A DNA stretch of 14,041 nucleotides from an uncultured Clostridia bacterium. GTDB taxonomy: Bacteria; Bacillota; Clostridia; TANB77; CAG-508. Positions 6,587-13,250 of the stretch are shown here, in pieces. The translations under genes were made by a program, and so were the position numbers. Position 1 is the stretch's first letter. Every line of letters starts with the position of its first letter. Below the pieces are notes generated by a model that saw only the letters and a program-made list of their open reading frames with translations, ran no database searches and was not told the origin of the DNA. The stretch spans positions 1 through 14,041 of the forward strand of contig CALXVO010000022.1 in assembly GCA_944392065.1 (NCBI GenBank), in the 5' to 3' direction.

Positions 6587-7789
6587 CTATTCTTCTGTCA
6601 CTTCTACATTATCTTCACTTATCTCTTCTGTTGTTTCTGTATTACCTTCCTCTTGTACGTCTTCTACTTCTCCTTGCTCTGCTTCTTCTTGCATTTTTGC
6701 AAGCATTTCTCTAAATTGTGATTCGCTCTTAATATCTATTTTCCAATTTGTAAGTCTTGCAGCAAGTCTTGCATTCTGTCCCGCTTTTCCTATTGCTAAA
6801 GATAATTGATCATCTCTTACAATTACTTGTGCGAATTTTTCTTCTGATTTTACATCAACTGCCATAACTTCTGCTGGAAGCAATGCTGCCGAAATATAAA
6901 TTGCAGGGTCTTCTGACCATTCTATAACATCGATTTTTTCTCCATTTAATTCATTGATAATATTTTGTATACGTATTCCTTTTTGTCCAACACATGACCC
7001 AACAGGATCTATATTTTCGTTTTGGGAATATACTGCTACTTTACATCTGTTTCCAGCATCTCTTGAAATACTTTTAATTTCTATGAGTCCTTCATATATT
7101 TCTGGAATCTCCAGTTCAAATAGCTTCCTTACAAAATCCACATGTGCTCTAGAAACAATAACTTGTGGAGCACCCTTTGTGCCTTTTTCTACATCTAGTA
7201 TTACTCCTCTTATTTTATCATTTACATGGTATCTTTCTGTTGGTATTTGTTCTTTTACAGGCATAACTCCTTCTAGCTTTCCTAAATCTAAAACAACAAT
7301 ACCTCCATCTGCCTTTTGCACTATTCCTGAAACAATTTCTCCTTTTTTGTCATTAAACTCATTAAACAAAAAGTTTCTTGATGCTTCTCTAATTTTCTGA
7401 ACAATTACTTGCTTTGCAGTCTGTGCCGCAATTCTACCAAAGTTTTTTGGCACTTGCTCAATTTCTACTTTGTCTCCAATTTCTAATTTTTTATTTATTT
7501 TTCTTGCATCTTCTAAACATATTTGTAATTTGTCATTTTCTATATCCTCTGGTTTTTCAACCACATCTTTTTCTGCATAAATATGAATTTCCCCTGTTTC
7601 TCTATCCATTGTTATTTTCACATTCTCTGCAGAATCAAAATTTCTCTTATATGCTGTAACTAGTGCTGTTTCTATTGCCTCTAGTAAAACATCCTTCTTG
7701 ATTCCATTTTCTTTTTCTAGTTCATTCATTGCTATAATTAATTCGCTACTATCTATTGCTTGATTATTTGTTTTTGATGCTTTTTTCAT
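6587..7789 (-). CDS. nusA: Transcription termination/antitermination factor NusA
   Basis: NusA binds RNA polymerase near the RNA exit channel and modulates pausing, termination and rRNA antitermination. The 400-residue protein has the N-terminal polymerase-binding domain (ELEKENGIKKDVLLEAIETA), an S1 domain at about 150-220 (GEIVSGIVQKADGGIVVLDLG), KH1 with GQKG, and KH2 with GKAG in LAIGKAGQNARLAARL. An acidic Glu/Asp-rich tail of about 30 residues follows. The ATG is preceded by GGGAGGAA with good spacing, so the roughly 15 extra residues before the usual N-terminus (KASKTNNQAIDSS) appear real. It lacks the E. coli AR repeats, as expected for Firmicutes. It is second in the operon, 135 nt after rimP. 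Confidence 0.96.
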   Translation of the reverse strand: MKKASKTNNQAIDSSELIIAMNELEKENGIKKDVLLEAIETALVTAYKRNFDSAENVKITMDRETGEIHIYAEKDVVEKPEDIENDKLQICLEDARKINKKLEIGDKVEIEQVPKNFGRIAAQTAKQVIVQKIREASRNFLFNEFNDKKGEIVSGIVQKADGGIVVLDLGKLEGVMPVKEQIPTERYHVNDKIRGVILDVEKGTKGAPQVIVSRAHVDFVRKLFELEIPEIYEGLIEIKSISRDAGNRCKVAVYSQNENIDPVGSCVGQKGIRIQNIINELNGEKIDVIEWSEDPAIYISAALLPAEVMAVDVKSEEKFAQVIVRDDQLSLAIGKAGQNARLAARLTNWKIDIKSESQFREMLAKMQEEAEQGEVEDVQEEGNTETTEEISEDNVEVTEE

Positions 7790-7832
7790 TTTTTTAATTC
7801 CTCCCTTTAGATTTTACTCATCTGATTTTCCT

Positions 7833-7864
7833 AAATCCTAAATTTTTTAATTTATTTAGGATTT
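7833..7864. other. Hairpin in the rimP-nusA spacer
   Basis: An 11-bp perfect inverted repeat, aaatcctaaat (7833-7843) and its complement (7854-7864), surrounds a 10-nt AT-rich loop. There is no U-run after it on the minus strand, so it is more likely an mRNA stability or processing structure than a terminator. It lies 44 nt before the nusA start. Confidence 0.5.
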
Positions 7865-7924
7865 TCTATCTATTAAATCATCCTTTCAATTTTCTTGTGT
7901 GAAAGATTTTTAAGCTATTTTTTA

Positions 7925-8461
7925 CTAATCTAGACTATCCCAATCAAATACAGTTTTTATCTGTGAAATATTTTTTCTTTCTATATTTATTGTGATGTTG
8001 TTTTCTAATTCTAACTCAATGTTATCTGCATCAAAGTCATGTAGTTTTCCAACTATCTCTTTAACTTTATTGGCCTTCTTCTTTTTTCCTTTATTGTTTT
8101 CCTTTTTATCATCTTTTTCGTTAGTTTGAAAATCCATTGGTTTAAATAAATTTACTTGCACTTCTGTTCCAATATTTTGTTTTAGATGTTCATCTTTGCG
8201 TAAAATTTTTTCTAATCCAGTTGAAGATACTTCTAAAAAATATTGTTCTTTAATGTAATCTGCTGTATCCAATATGTCATTAATTCCGTCATTTACTTTC
8301 TCACAATCATTTAAATCAATACTTCCATTTGGCCTTTCAATAAAGACACGTAAGAAATAATTTTGTCCTTCCTTTACATATTGTACATCATAAAGTTCAT
8401 AGCCTAAATCTTCAATTGGCTTTTTTAGTAGGCTTTCTACTCTTTCTTCTATATTTGCCAT
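7925..8461 (-). CDS. rimP: Ribosome maturation factor RimP
   Basis: RimP assists 30S subunit maturation, near S12 and the 16S central pseudoknot. The product (178 residues) has the N-terminal RimP domain with LGYELYDVQYVKEG at about 19-32 and the diagnostic FLEVSSTGLEKILRK at about 75-89. The C-terminal SH3-like domain is interrupted by a Lys-rich segment at about 109-134, which makes it longer than the usual ~150-160. The ATG at 8461 gives the normal MANIEERVE N-terminus. In-frame TTG codons at 8491 and 8473 upstream are less likely starts, although the nearest Shine-Dalgarno-like AAAGGA is slightly far from the ATG (about 13 nt). It is the first gene of the operon, transcribed from the promoter at 8597-8625. 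Confidence 0.93.
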   Translation of the reverse strand: MANIEERVESLLKKPIEDLGYELYDVQYVKEGQNYFLRVFIERPNGSIDLNDCEKVNDGINDILDTADYIKEQYFLEVSSTGLEKILRKDEHLKQNIGTEVQVNLFKPMDFQTNEKDDKKENNKGKKKKANKVKEIVGKLHDFDADNIELELENNITINIERKNISQIKTVFDWDSLD

Positions 8462-8545
8462 GTTTTCTATCAATCCTTTCTTAGGGCACAATGGAAATAT
8501 ATATTATCCATTATGGTTAGCAAATATTAACATCTCTCATTACGT

Positions 8546-8578
8546 ACAGAAGAGTGGAATTTGTTTCCACTCTTCTGT
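8546..8578 (-). promoter_or_regulatory. Stable hairpin in the rimP operon 5' leader
   Basis: A perfect 14-bp stem, acagaagagtggaa (8546-8559) against 8565-8578, encloses a 5-nt loop. It begins about 12 nt after the predicted start point near 8590 and ends about 85 nt before the rimP ATG. No U-run follows on either strand. A 5'-protecting stem, a protein-binding leader or an upstream pause element are all possible. Confidence 0.6.
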
Positions 8579-8596
8579 TCTCCTTATGTCTATTTA

Positions 8597-8625
8597 ATTA
8601 TACTGCATATTTTTACCGATTGCAA
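8597..8625 (-). promoter_or_regulatory. Sigma-A promoter of the rimP-nusA-infB operon
   Basis: On the minus strand, -35 TTGCAA (8620-8625) and consensus -10 TATAAT (8597-8602) are separated by exactly 17 nt. The expected start is near 8590, giving a 5' leader of about 130 nt before rimP. It lies downstream of the two palindromes that follow pheT, so the operon is probably transcribed independently of pheST. Confidence 0.85.
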
Positions 8626-8654
8626 GTATTTTTTGAAAATTTTCATTCCAAAAT

Positions 8655-8702
8655 AGGGACAGGCGTATTTGTCCACTTTTTTCCACAAATACGCCTGTCC
8701 CT
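8655..8702. terminator. Long hairpin after pheT; possible terminator and REP-like repeat
   Basis: A perfect 18-bp stem, agggacaggcgtatttgt (8655-8672) against 8685-8702, encloses a 12-nt loop. On the plus strand it is followed by a six-T run; on the minus strand, the direction of pheT, only by ATTTT. As a pheT terminator it is therefore plausible but imperfect. The left half resembles 12450-12480, and gcctgtccct in its right arm recurs at 11363-11372, so it also belongs to a repeat family. Confidence 0.5.
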
Positions 8703-8716
8703 TTTTTCTGTTTTTC

Positions 8717-8743
8717 CCTAATTGGGGACTGTCCCCAATTAGG
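8717..8743. repeat. 27-bp perfect palindrome next to the pheT stop
   Basis: Two 13-bp arms, cctaattggggac (8717-8729) and its complement (8731-8743), surround a single central base. It begins 6 nt beyond the pheT stop codon. The GGGGAC/GTCCCC core is typical of REP-like palindromes; gtccccaatt also occurs at 2743-2752. No U-run adjoins it. Confidence 0.75.
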
Positions 8744-8749
8744 AAACTC

Positions 8750-11209
8750 TCATTTTCTAAGTTCTGCTCCTAGTTTCTTTTCTAGGGTGTCAATTACTTT
8801 TGCTACTGCGTCATTTACTTCTTCGTCTGTTAAGGTTCTGTCGTTCTTTTCAAAGGTTAGTGAGTATGCAATGCTCTTTTTGTTTTCATCAATTCCTTTT
8901 CCCGTATAGACATCAAATACATCTATTTTTGCTAAGCTAGAGCCTGCTGCCTTTTTGATTAGTGTTGCTATTTCATTAGATGTTATTTCTTTATCTACTA
9001 CAACAGCTAAGTCTTTTTTTACACTTGGGAATTTTGAAATTTCTTTATATTTCATTTTTCCTACTTTTTTGTCTAATAATTTATCTAAGTTGATTTCCAT
9101 TACGTAAACAGCATCTTTTTCTAGTGAAGGATGTACTCTTCCTATTAATCCAACCATATCATTATTTACTGATATTAATGCAGATTGTCCTGGATGAACT
9201 TCATCTGGCATTTTGTCTTCTTTTACTACAAAGCTATATCTTCCACTGTATCCTAAATAGTCTAATAGCTCTTCTACTATTCCTTTTATAATGTAGAAGT
9301 CCACTTGCTTTTTATTATCTACTCCTAAATAGAAGTCTCCTGCCATAAGTGCTGCTATTTTATTGGTCTCTCCATATTTTTCTCCTTGTTTATAGAATGC
9401 TTTTCCTATTTCGAATACCGATACGTCTTTATTACTTCTTGCTTTATTATATTCATAAATTTTTAATAGAGATGGAAGTATGCTGTGTCTTAATGTGTTT
9501 CTTTCTTCTGTCATTGGGTCTAATAGTCGAACTAACTCTGTATCATCTTTTGTGAAGTATTTTGCTTCTTTCTCTCCTACTAATACATAGGATAAGGTTT
9601 CGTTTAGCCCTAAATCTACCATTTTATTTCGAATACCACGAGTTACTTTGTCATAACTTCCTGCTTTCATTGGCATTTCTGGTAGTCTTCCTACAATATT
9701 ATCTACTCCATAAATACGTCCTACTTCTTCTATTAAATCTTCTTTAATAGAAATGTCTCCTCTTCTTCTAGGAACCGATACTACAATAGTTTCAACCTTT
9801 TCTAAGTCTTTTTCCGCTTCTGTAAAGTCAGATTTTTTACCATTTACCATAACTTCAAAAGCTAATCTTCTAAATACATCTAGTACATCTTTTTTGGCAA
9901 TATCCATTCCTAATACATCATTTATTTTTTGAAAGGATATCTCTATTTCTCTATTAGCTAAATCTGATGTATCATATTTTGCAATTCCCCCTACTACTTC
10001 GCCTCTAGCATATTCTTCTAACATCTTACTAGCTCTTTCCATTGCCATATAGGTTCTATTTGGGTCTAAGCCTTTTTCAAATCTAGAACTTGCTTCACTT
10101 CTTAATATTTTTTGTGATGTTTTTCTTATTTTTACTCCATCAAAAATAGCTGCCTCTATTATAACATTTTTGGTATTATCTGTAATTTCGGTATCTAAGC
10201 CACCCATAACACCTGCAAGGCCAATAGCTCTTTCTCCATCCGAAATAACGATATCTTCTGCAGATAAGGTTCTTTCTTTTCCATCTAAGGTAAATAGCTT
10301 TTCTCCTTCCTCTGCCATTCTTACTTCAATTTTACCTTTTAGAGTATCTGCATCATAGAAATGTAGTGGCTGACCAGTTTCTAGCATAACATAATTACTA
10401 ATATCTACTACATTATTAATTGGTCTTATGCCAGATGCAATTAACCTATTTTTGATAAAGGCAGGGCTTTCTCCAATTTTTATATTCTTCACTTCTCTTG
10501 CTAAGAAGATAGAACAATTATCAGTACCTACTTCCACTTTAAAGCTATTATTGATATCTTCACTATTTTCTCCATGTGTTAAATCAATATCTTTTACTTT
10601 TTTATCGTAAATAGCCCCTATTTCATAAGCCATTCCCAATATGCTAAGTAAATCTCCTCTGTTTGCTGTTAAGTCAAAGTCAATTACTGCATCATCCATT
10701 TGCATATATGCTATTGGGTCTTCTCCCACTGGTGCATCTGCTGGTAATTCATGGATTCCTGTTTTATCTACTTCGTCTGCATATTTATGTTCCAAACCAA
10801 GTTCAAGCATAGAGCAAAGCATTCCATTGGACTCCTGTCCTCTTACCATTCCTCTTTTTATTACTCTTGGTTTATCATCTTTTTCAATTACACCTCCAGC
10901 TTTAACTGTTATTCCAGGAAGCACTGCTCCATCTAGTGCTACAATAACCTTAAGCCCTTCTCTTACATTTGGCGCACCACAAACAATATTTAGCACTTCA
11001 CTTCTCACATTTACTTTACATACATGTAAATGATCTGAATCTGGATGCATTTTGCATTCTACCACTTCACCTATTATAAGCTTAGAAGCATTTAGAAGCT
11101 TTCCTGCTTCGTCATATTCGTTTCCTACTCTTGTCATATCTTCTGCAAGAGTGTTTACATCCACATCGATATCTACATAGTCTTTTACAAAATTTGTACT
11201 TAACTTCAT
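8750..11209 (-). CDS. pheT: Phenylalanyl-tRNA synthetase beta subunit
   Basis: PheT is the large subunit of the (alpha-beta)2 phenylalanyl-tRNA synthetase; it carries editing of misacylated Tyr-tRNA-Phe and tRNA anticodon recognition. The 819-residue protein has an EMAP/Trbp111-like tRNA-binding domain at about 40-155 (LIIGEVVECKMHPDSDHL), then B3/B4 editing-domain sequence (ASSRFEKGLDPN near residue 370). A B5 domain and the inactive class II-like core follow, and the protein ends with an FDX-ACB anticodon-binding domain in the last ~95 residues (YKEISKFPSVKKDLAVV). Length is normal. The ATG at 11209 has only a modest AAGG-type ribosome binding site. It follows pheS after a 179-nt spacer with palindromes; no convincing promoter was seen there, so it is probably co-transcribed with pheS under T-box control. 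Confidence 0.96.
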   Translation of the reverse strand: MKLSTNFVKDYVDIDVDVNTLAEDMTRVGNEYDEAGKLLNASKLIIGEVVECKMHPDSDHLHVCKVNVRSEVLNIVCGAPNVREGLKVIVALDGAVLPGITVKAGGVIEKDDKPRVIKRGMVRGQESNGMLCSMLELGLEHKYADEVDKTGIHELPADAPVGEDPIAYMQMDDAVIDFDLTANRGDLLSILGMAYEIGAIYDKKVKDIDLTHGENSEDINNSFKVEVGTDNCSIFLAREVKNIKIGESPAFIKNRLIASGIRPINNVVDISNYVMLETGQPLHFYDADTLKGKIEVRMAEEGEKLFTLDGKERTLSAEDIVISDGERAIGLAGVMGGLDTEITDNTKNVIIEAAIFDGVKIRKTSQKILRSEASSRFEKGLDPNRTYMAMERASKMLEEYARGEVVGGIAKYDTSDLANREIEISFQKINDVLGMDIAKKDVLDVFRRLAFEVMVNGKKSDFTEAEKDLEKVETIVVSVPRRRGDISIKEDLIEEVGRIYGVDNIVGRLPEMPMKAGSYDKVTRGIRNKMVDLGLNETLSYVLVGEKEAKYFTKDDTELVRLLDPMTEERNTLRHSILPSLLKIYEYNKARSNKDVSVFEIGKAFYKQGEKYGETNKIAALMAGDFYLGVDNKKQVDFYIIKGIVEELLDYLGYSGRYSFVVKEDKMPDEVHPGQSALISVNNDMVGLIGRVHPSLEKDAVYVMEINLDKLLDKKVGKMKYKEISKFPSVKKDLAVVVDKEITSNEIATLIKKAAGSSLAKIDVFDVYTGKGIDENKKSIAYSLTFEKNDRTLTDEEVNDAVAKVIDTLEKKLGAELRK

Positions 11210-11237
11210 TTTCTTACCTTCTTACCTTATATATTTA

Positions 11238-11266
11238 GGTTTTTATATTGGTCAAACCTATAAACC
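11238..11266 (-). other. Hairpin before pheT
   Basis: ggtttttata (11238-11247) pairs with tataaacc (11259-11266), giving 8 bp with a two-nucleotide bulge. An overlapping aggttt/aaacct pairing is an alternative. It lies about 30 nt upstream of the pheT start and could affect ribosome access. It is weak and AU-rich. Confidence 0.35.
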
Positions 11267-11325
11267 ATGCTCTTCAATAGGATATCCACTATTTTTTATA
11301 CCCTAGAACTTTGCTTGAACAATAT

Positions 11326-11382
11326 GGGGCTGTTCCCCAAACGACAACCTTGTCGTTTTTTGGCCTGTCCCTAGAACGACAA
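11326..11382. repeat. REP-like palindrome cluster in the pheS-pheT spacer
   Basis: The segment has ggggctgttcccc (11326-11338), then aaacgacaa-cc-ttgtcgttt (11339-11358) followed on the plus strand by a six-T run. It continues with ggcctgtccct (11362-11372) and a further aacgacaa (11375-11382). The three alternating AACGACAA/TTGTCGTT copies allow two mutually exclusive hairpins. On the minus strand, the direction of pheS, no proper U-run follows, so this need not terminate pheST. The gcctgtccct word is shared with 8693-8702. Confidence 0.6.
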
Positions 11383-11388
11383 AGTAGC

Positions 11389-12426
11389 CTAACGATCTAA
11401 TCTGTCAAATTGATTTAAAAATCTTACATCATTTTGGTATAACAAACGGATATCAGTAATTCCGTATTTGAACATAGCAAGTCTATCTAGCCCTGTTCCA
11501 AATGCAAATCCACTATATACTTCTGGGTCATATCCTCCCATTTTAAGTACATTTGGATGCACAATTCCAGAACCTAATACTTCAATCCAAGCAGTTTGTT
11601 TGCACAAGTTACATCCTTTTCCACCACATTTAAAGCAACTTACATCTACTTCATAAGATGGTTCTGTAAATGGGAAATAACTTGGTCTAAAACGAAGTTC
11701 TAGATTTTCTCCTAGCATTTTTCTTACAAACACCTCTAATGTTCCTTTTAAATCTGCTAAGGATATATTTTTATCTACTACTAATCCTTCCACTTGGCTA
11801 AATTGATGCGAATGGGTTGCATCATCATCTCTACGATAAGTTTTACCTGGGCAAATAACTCTTATTGGTGTTTTTTCTGTATTATCCATCATTGTTCTTG
11901 CTTGCACTGCTGAAGTTTGTGTTCTTAATAGATATTCTGATGTTATATAAAAGCTATCTTGCATATCTCTTGCTGGGTGTCCTTTTGGAAGATTTAATCT
12001 TTCAAAACAATACTCATCTGTCTCAAGTTCTGGACCAGATACTACATCATATCCCATCGAAACAAATAAATCCTCTACCTCTTCAATAATTCTATTTAAA
12101 GGATGTTTACTTCCTCTTTTTACCTTTGTACTAGGAAGGGTAATATCAATAGTCTCCTCTTTTAGTTTTCTTTCTAATTCTTGTTTTGCAAACTCTTCCT
12201 CTCTTGACTTTATAATAGTCTCCAATTCATCCCTTACTTCGTTTACTTTACTACCAATAATTGGTCTTTCTTCTGGAGATAAACTTCCCATACCTCTTAA
12301 AATGGCAGTTAATTCGCCTTTTTTTCCTAAGTACTTTACTCTAGCTTCATCTAATTCTTTTGCATTCATAGCCTTGTTAATCTCTTCTACAGCTACTTCT
12401 CTAATTTTGCTAATTTGCTCTTGCAT
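11389..12426 (-). CDS. pheS: Phenylalanyl-tRNA synthetase alpha subunit
   Basis: PheS is the catalytic class II subunit that forms Phe-AMP and charges tRNA-Phe. The 345-residue protein has an N-terminal coiled-coil tRNA-binding arm (about 1-85), then the class II core with HPLNRIIEEVEDLFVSMGY. The motif 2 region is RFRPSYFPFTEPSYEVD, followed by the Cys-rich CFKCGGKGCNLCKQ segment common in Firmicutes PheS. Motif 3 is FAFGTGLDRLAM, with Asp where Glu is more usual. The start at 12426 is preferred over an ATG at 12447 because AAGGAGGAGGAA lies just before it. The last five residues (DRLDR) extend past the usual ...RFLNQF end, and the stop lies in a short repeat shared with the leader. Expression should respond to uncharged tRNA-Phe through the upstream T-box. 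Confidence 0.96.
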   Translation of the reverse strand: MQEQISKIREVAVEEINKAMNAKELDEARVKYLGKKGELTAILRGMGSLSPEERPIIGSKVNEVRDELETIIKSREEEFAKQELERKLKEETIDITLPSTKVKRGSKHPLNRIIEEVEDLFVSMGYDVVSGPELETDEYCFERLNLPKGHPARDMQDSFYITSEYLLRTQTSAVQARTMMDNTEKTPIRVICPGKTYRRDDDATHSHQFSQVEGLVVDKNISLADLKGTLEVFVRKMLGENLELRFRPSYFPFTEPSYEVDVSCFKCGGKGCNLCKQTAWIEVLGSGIVHPNVLKMGGYDPEVYSGFAFGTGLDRLAMFKYGITDIRLLYQNDVRFLNQFDRLDR

Positions 12427-12449
12427 AAATTCCTCCTCCTTTTCCAAAT

Positions 12450-12480
12450 TAGGGCCGGGCCTTTTTGTCCACTCTTTTTA
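12450..12480. repeat. REP-like half-copy in the pheS leader
   Basis: This segment aligns with the left half of the pheT-distal hairpin (8654-8684) at about 25 of 30 positions: tagggNcNggcNtNtttgtccactNttttt. Here it lacks the second arm and ends about 14 nt before the pheS ribosome binding site. It is a probable degenerate member of the same intergenic repeat family. Confidence 0.6.
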
Positions 12481-12525
12481 AAATGCCAAAATTATCTTCT
12501 TTAGCCATCCCTATTGTTTTTTTGA

Positions 12526-12618
12526 ATACGAAAGGCATTTCGCAGGGCTAGTCTCTGGAGCAACGGCGAAATACATGTCGCTCACTTCGCTCGGACGGCC
12601 CAAGGTAGCCTAACCTTG
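12526..12618. other. GC-richer structured cassette between the T-box terminator and pheS
   Basis: This noncoding stretch is clearly richer in G+C than its surroundings. On the minus strand gtatttcgc (complement of 12566-12574) can pair with gcgaaatgc (complement of 12535-12543) including one G-U wobble. Alternatively cgaaa-ggca-tttcg (12529-12542) forms a small hairpin. The words cgctcacttcgctcg and caaggt-agccta-accttg (12601-12618) follow. The G-U pairing hints at minus-strand RNA. It looks like an inserted repeat; I recognise no RNA family. Confidence 0.5.
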
Positions 12619-12683
12619 TTGTATACGAAAAAATCGTTAAAAATACTGAAATATCAAGGAAAATATCGATTTTTCCTATACAA
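12619..12683. repeat. Imperfect inverted repeat abutting the T-box terminator
   Basis: The left arm ttgtatacgaaaaaatcg (12619-12636) pairs with the right arm cgatttttcctatacaa (12667-12683) except for a two-base internal mismatch and one extra A. The loop is about 30 nt and A-rich. The right arm starts 1 nt from the terminator's U-run, so terminator readthrough would transcribe it directly. Confidence 0.5.
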
Positions 12684-12684
12684 T

Positions 12685-12750
12685 AAAAAAGCTAGTCATC
12701 CTATAAATCTATATATAAAGATTACAGATTCATAGGACGACTAGCTTTTT
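12685..12750 (-). terminator. Rho-independent terminator of the pheST T-box
   Basis: On the minus strand a 20-bp stem (arms 12725-12744 and 12691-12710) ends in GACTAGC and is followed by six U residues (complement of 12685-12690). The two non-Watson-Crick positions are G-U wobbles on the minus strand but A-C mismatches on the plus strand, which confirms the orientation. It is the terminator that T-box antitermination must override. Confidence 0.9.
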
Positions 12751-13086
12751 TGAGCCGTGGTACCACCTAATTTTATTAATTACTATTTTATTGATACATT
12801 AAATCTCTAAAATTTAATTAACCTCATTTTTGCTATAACGGGCAATCCGTCTTTTTCTATTTTGAATGCTTTTTTCTTAGTATATACTATTTTTTAATCT
12901 ACTGATTATTTTACATTTTAATTTGTTTTACACTAAAGAAATTTCATACTTCATTTCAAAAAAGAACCTCAAAAGTGAAATTTCAGTTTAAAACATATTA
13001 ATAGGCTCTCAGCCTTTGACCTATTTCTCTTTTAATATGCGAGCATTAAACTTACTTTGCTTTTTCTATGGTTTTTATTTTTAATG
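12685..13086 (-). promoter_or_regulatory. T-box leader riboswitch for pheST, specificity tRNA-Phe
   Basis: T-box leaders bind a cognate tRNA and let transcription continue when it is uncharged. The minus-strand RNA of about 400 nt has a stem I whose lower helix pairs AGAAAAAG/CUUUUUU and CAAAGU/ACUUUUG. An internal loop has AGUA on the 5' side (complement of 13053-13056) and GAA on the 3' side, the usual specifier-loop motifs. Within that loop UUC (complement of 12977-12979), a Phe codon, is followed by A. Upper helices GUUUAA/UUAAAC and CAUAUUAA/UUAAUAUG lead to an AGAGA-containing distal part. The T-box sequence AGGTGGTACCACGGC lies at 12754-12768; its UGGU bulge would pair with an ACCA tRNA end. 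The terminator follows at once. The specifier is about 108 nt from the predicted start, a normal distance. Confidence 0.93.
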
Positions 13087-13092
13087 TATATA

Positions 13093-13120
13093 ATTATATC
13101 ACAAAAATTTTAGAATACAA
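13093..13120 (-). promoter_or_regulatory. Promoter of the pheST T-box transcript
   Basis: The minus strand has a consensus extended -10, TGATATAAT, with the hexamer at 13093-13098. A weak -35, TTGTAT (13115-13120), lies 16 nt upstream. The expected start is near 13086. The extended -10 may compensate for the poor -35. The stretch 13121-13250 between this promoter and the preceding gene holds no recognisable gene, terminator or RNA. Confidence 0.75.
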
Positions 13121-13250
13121 GTATCAGATTTAAATTTTTACCCCCCAATGTTACTGGATAGTTACTGTTTAGTGTAGAATTCAATTTTACAACTATGTCT
13201 TAGTAGTATGTATATTTCTCAAATTTTATTTATTTTAGTTAATAGTAATA

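Noticed and set aside
10641..11033. Plus-strand open frames opposite pheT, and similar ones opposite truB, infB and nusA
   Set aside because: They are antisense to clearly conserved genes, lack recognisable motifs or start signals, and have the Phe/Ser/Leu-rich composition expected of complements of Lys/Glu-rich genes.
11339..11361. Plus-strand Rho-independent terminator (aaacgacaa hairpin plus T6)
   Set aside because: No plus-strand gene lies nearby. The structure fits the palindromic repeat family, and the U-run is in the wrong direction for pheST.
13121..13250. Terminator or RNA after the diaminopentanoate dehydrogenase-like gene
   Set aside because: Only a gttactg direct repeat and an imperfect short inverted repeat are visible. 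There is no stem with a U-run and no recognisable element.
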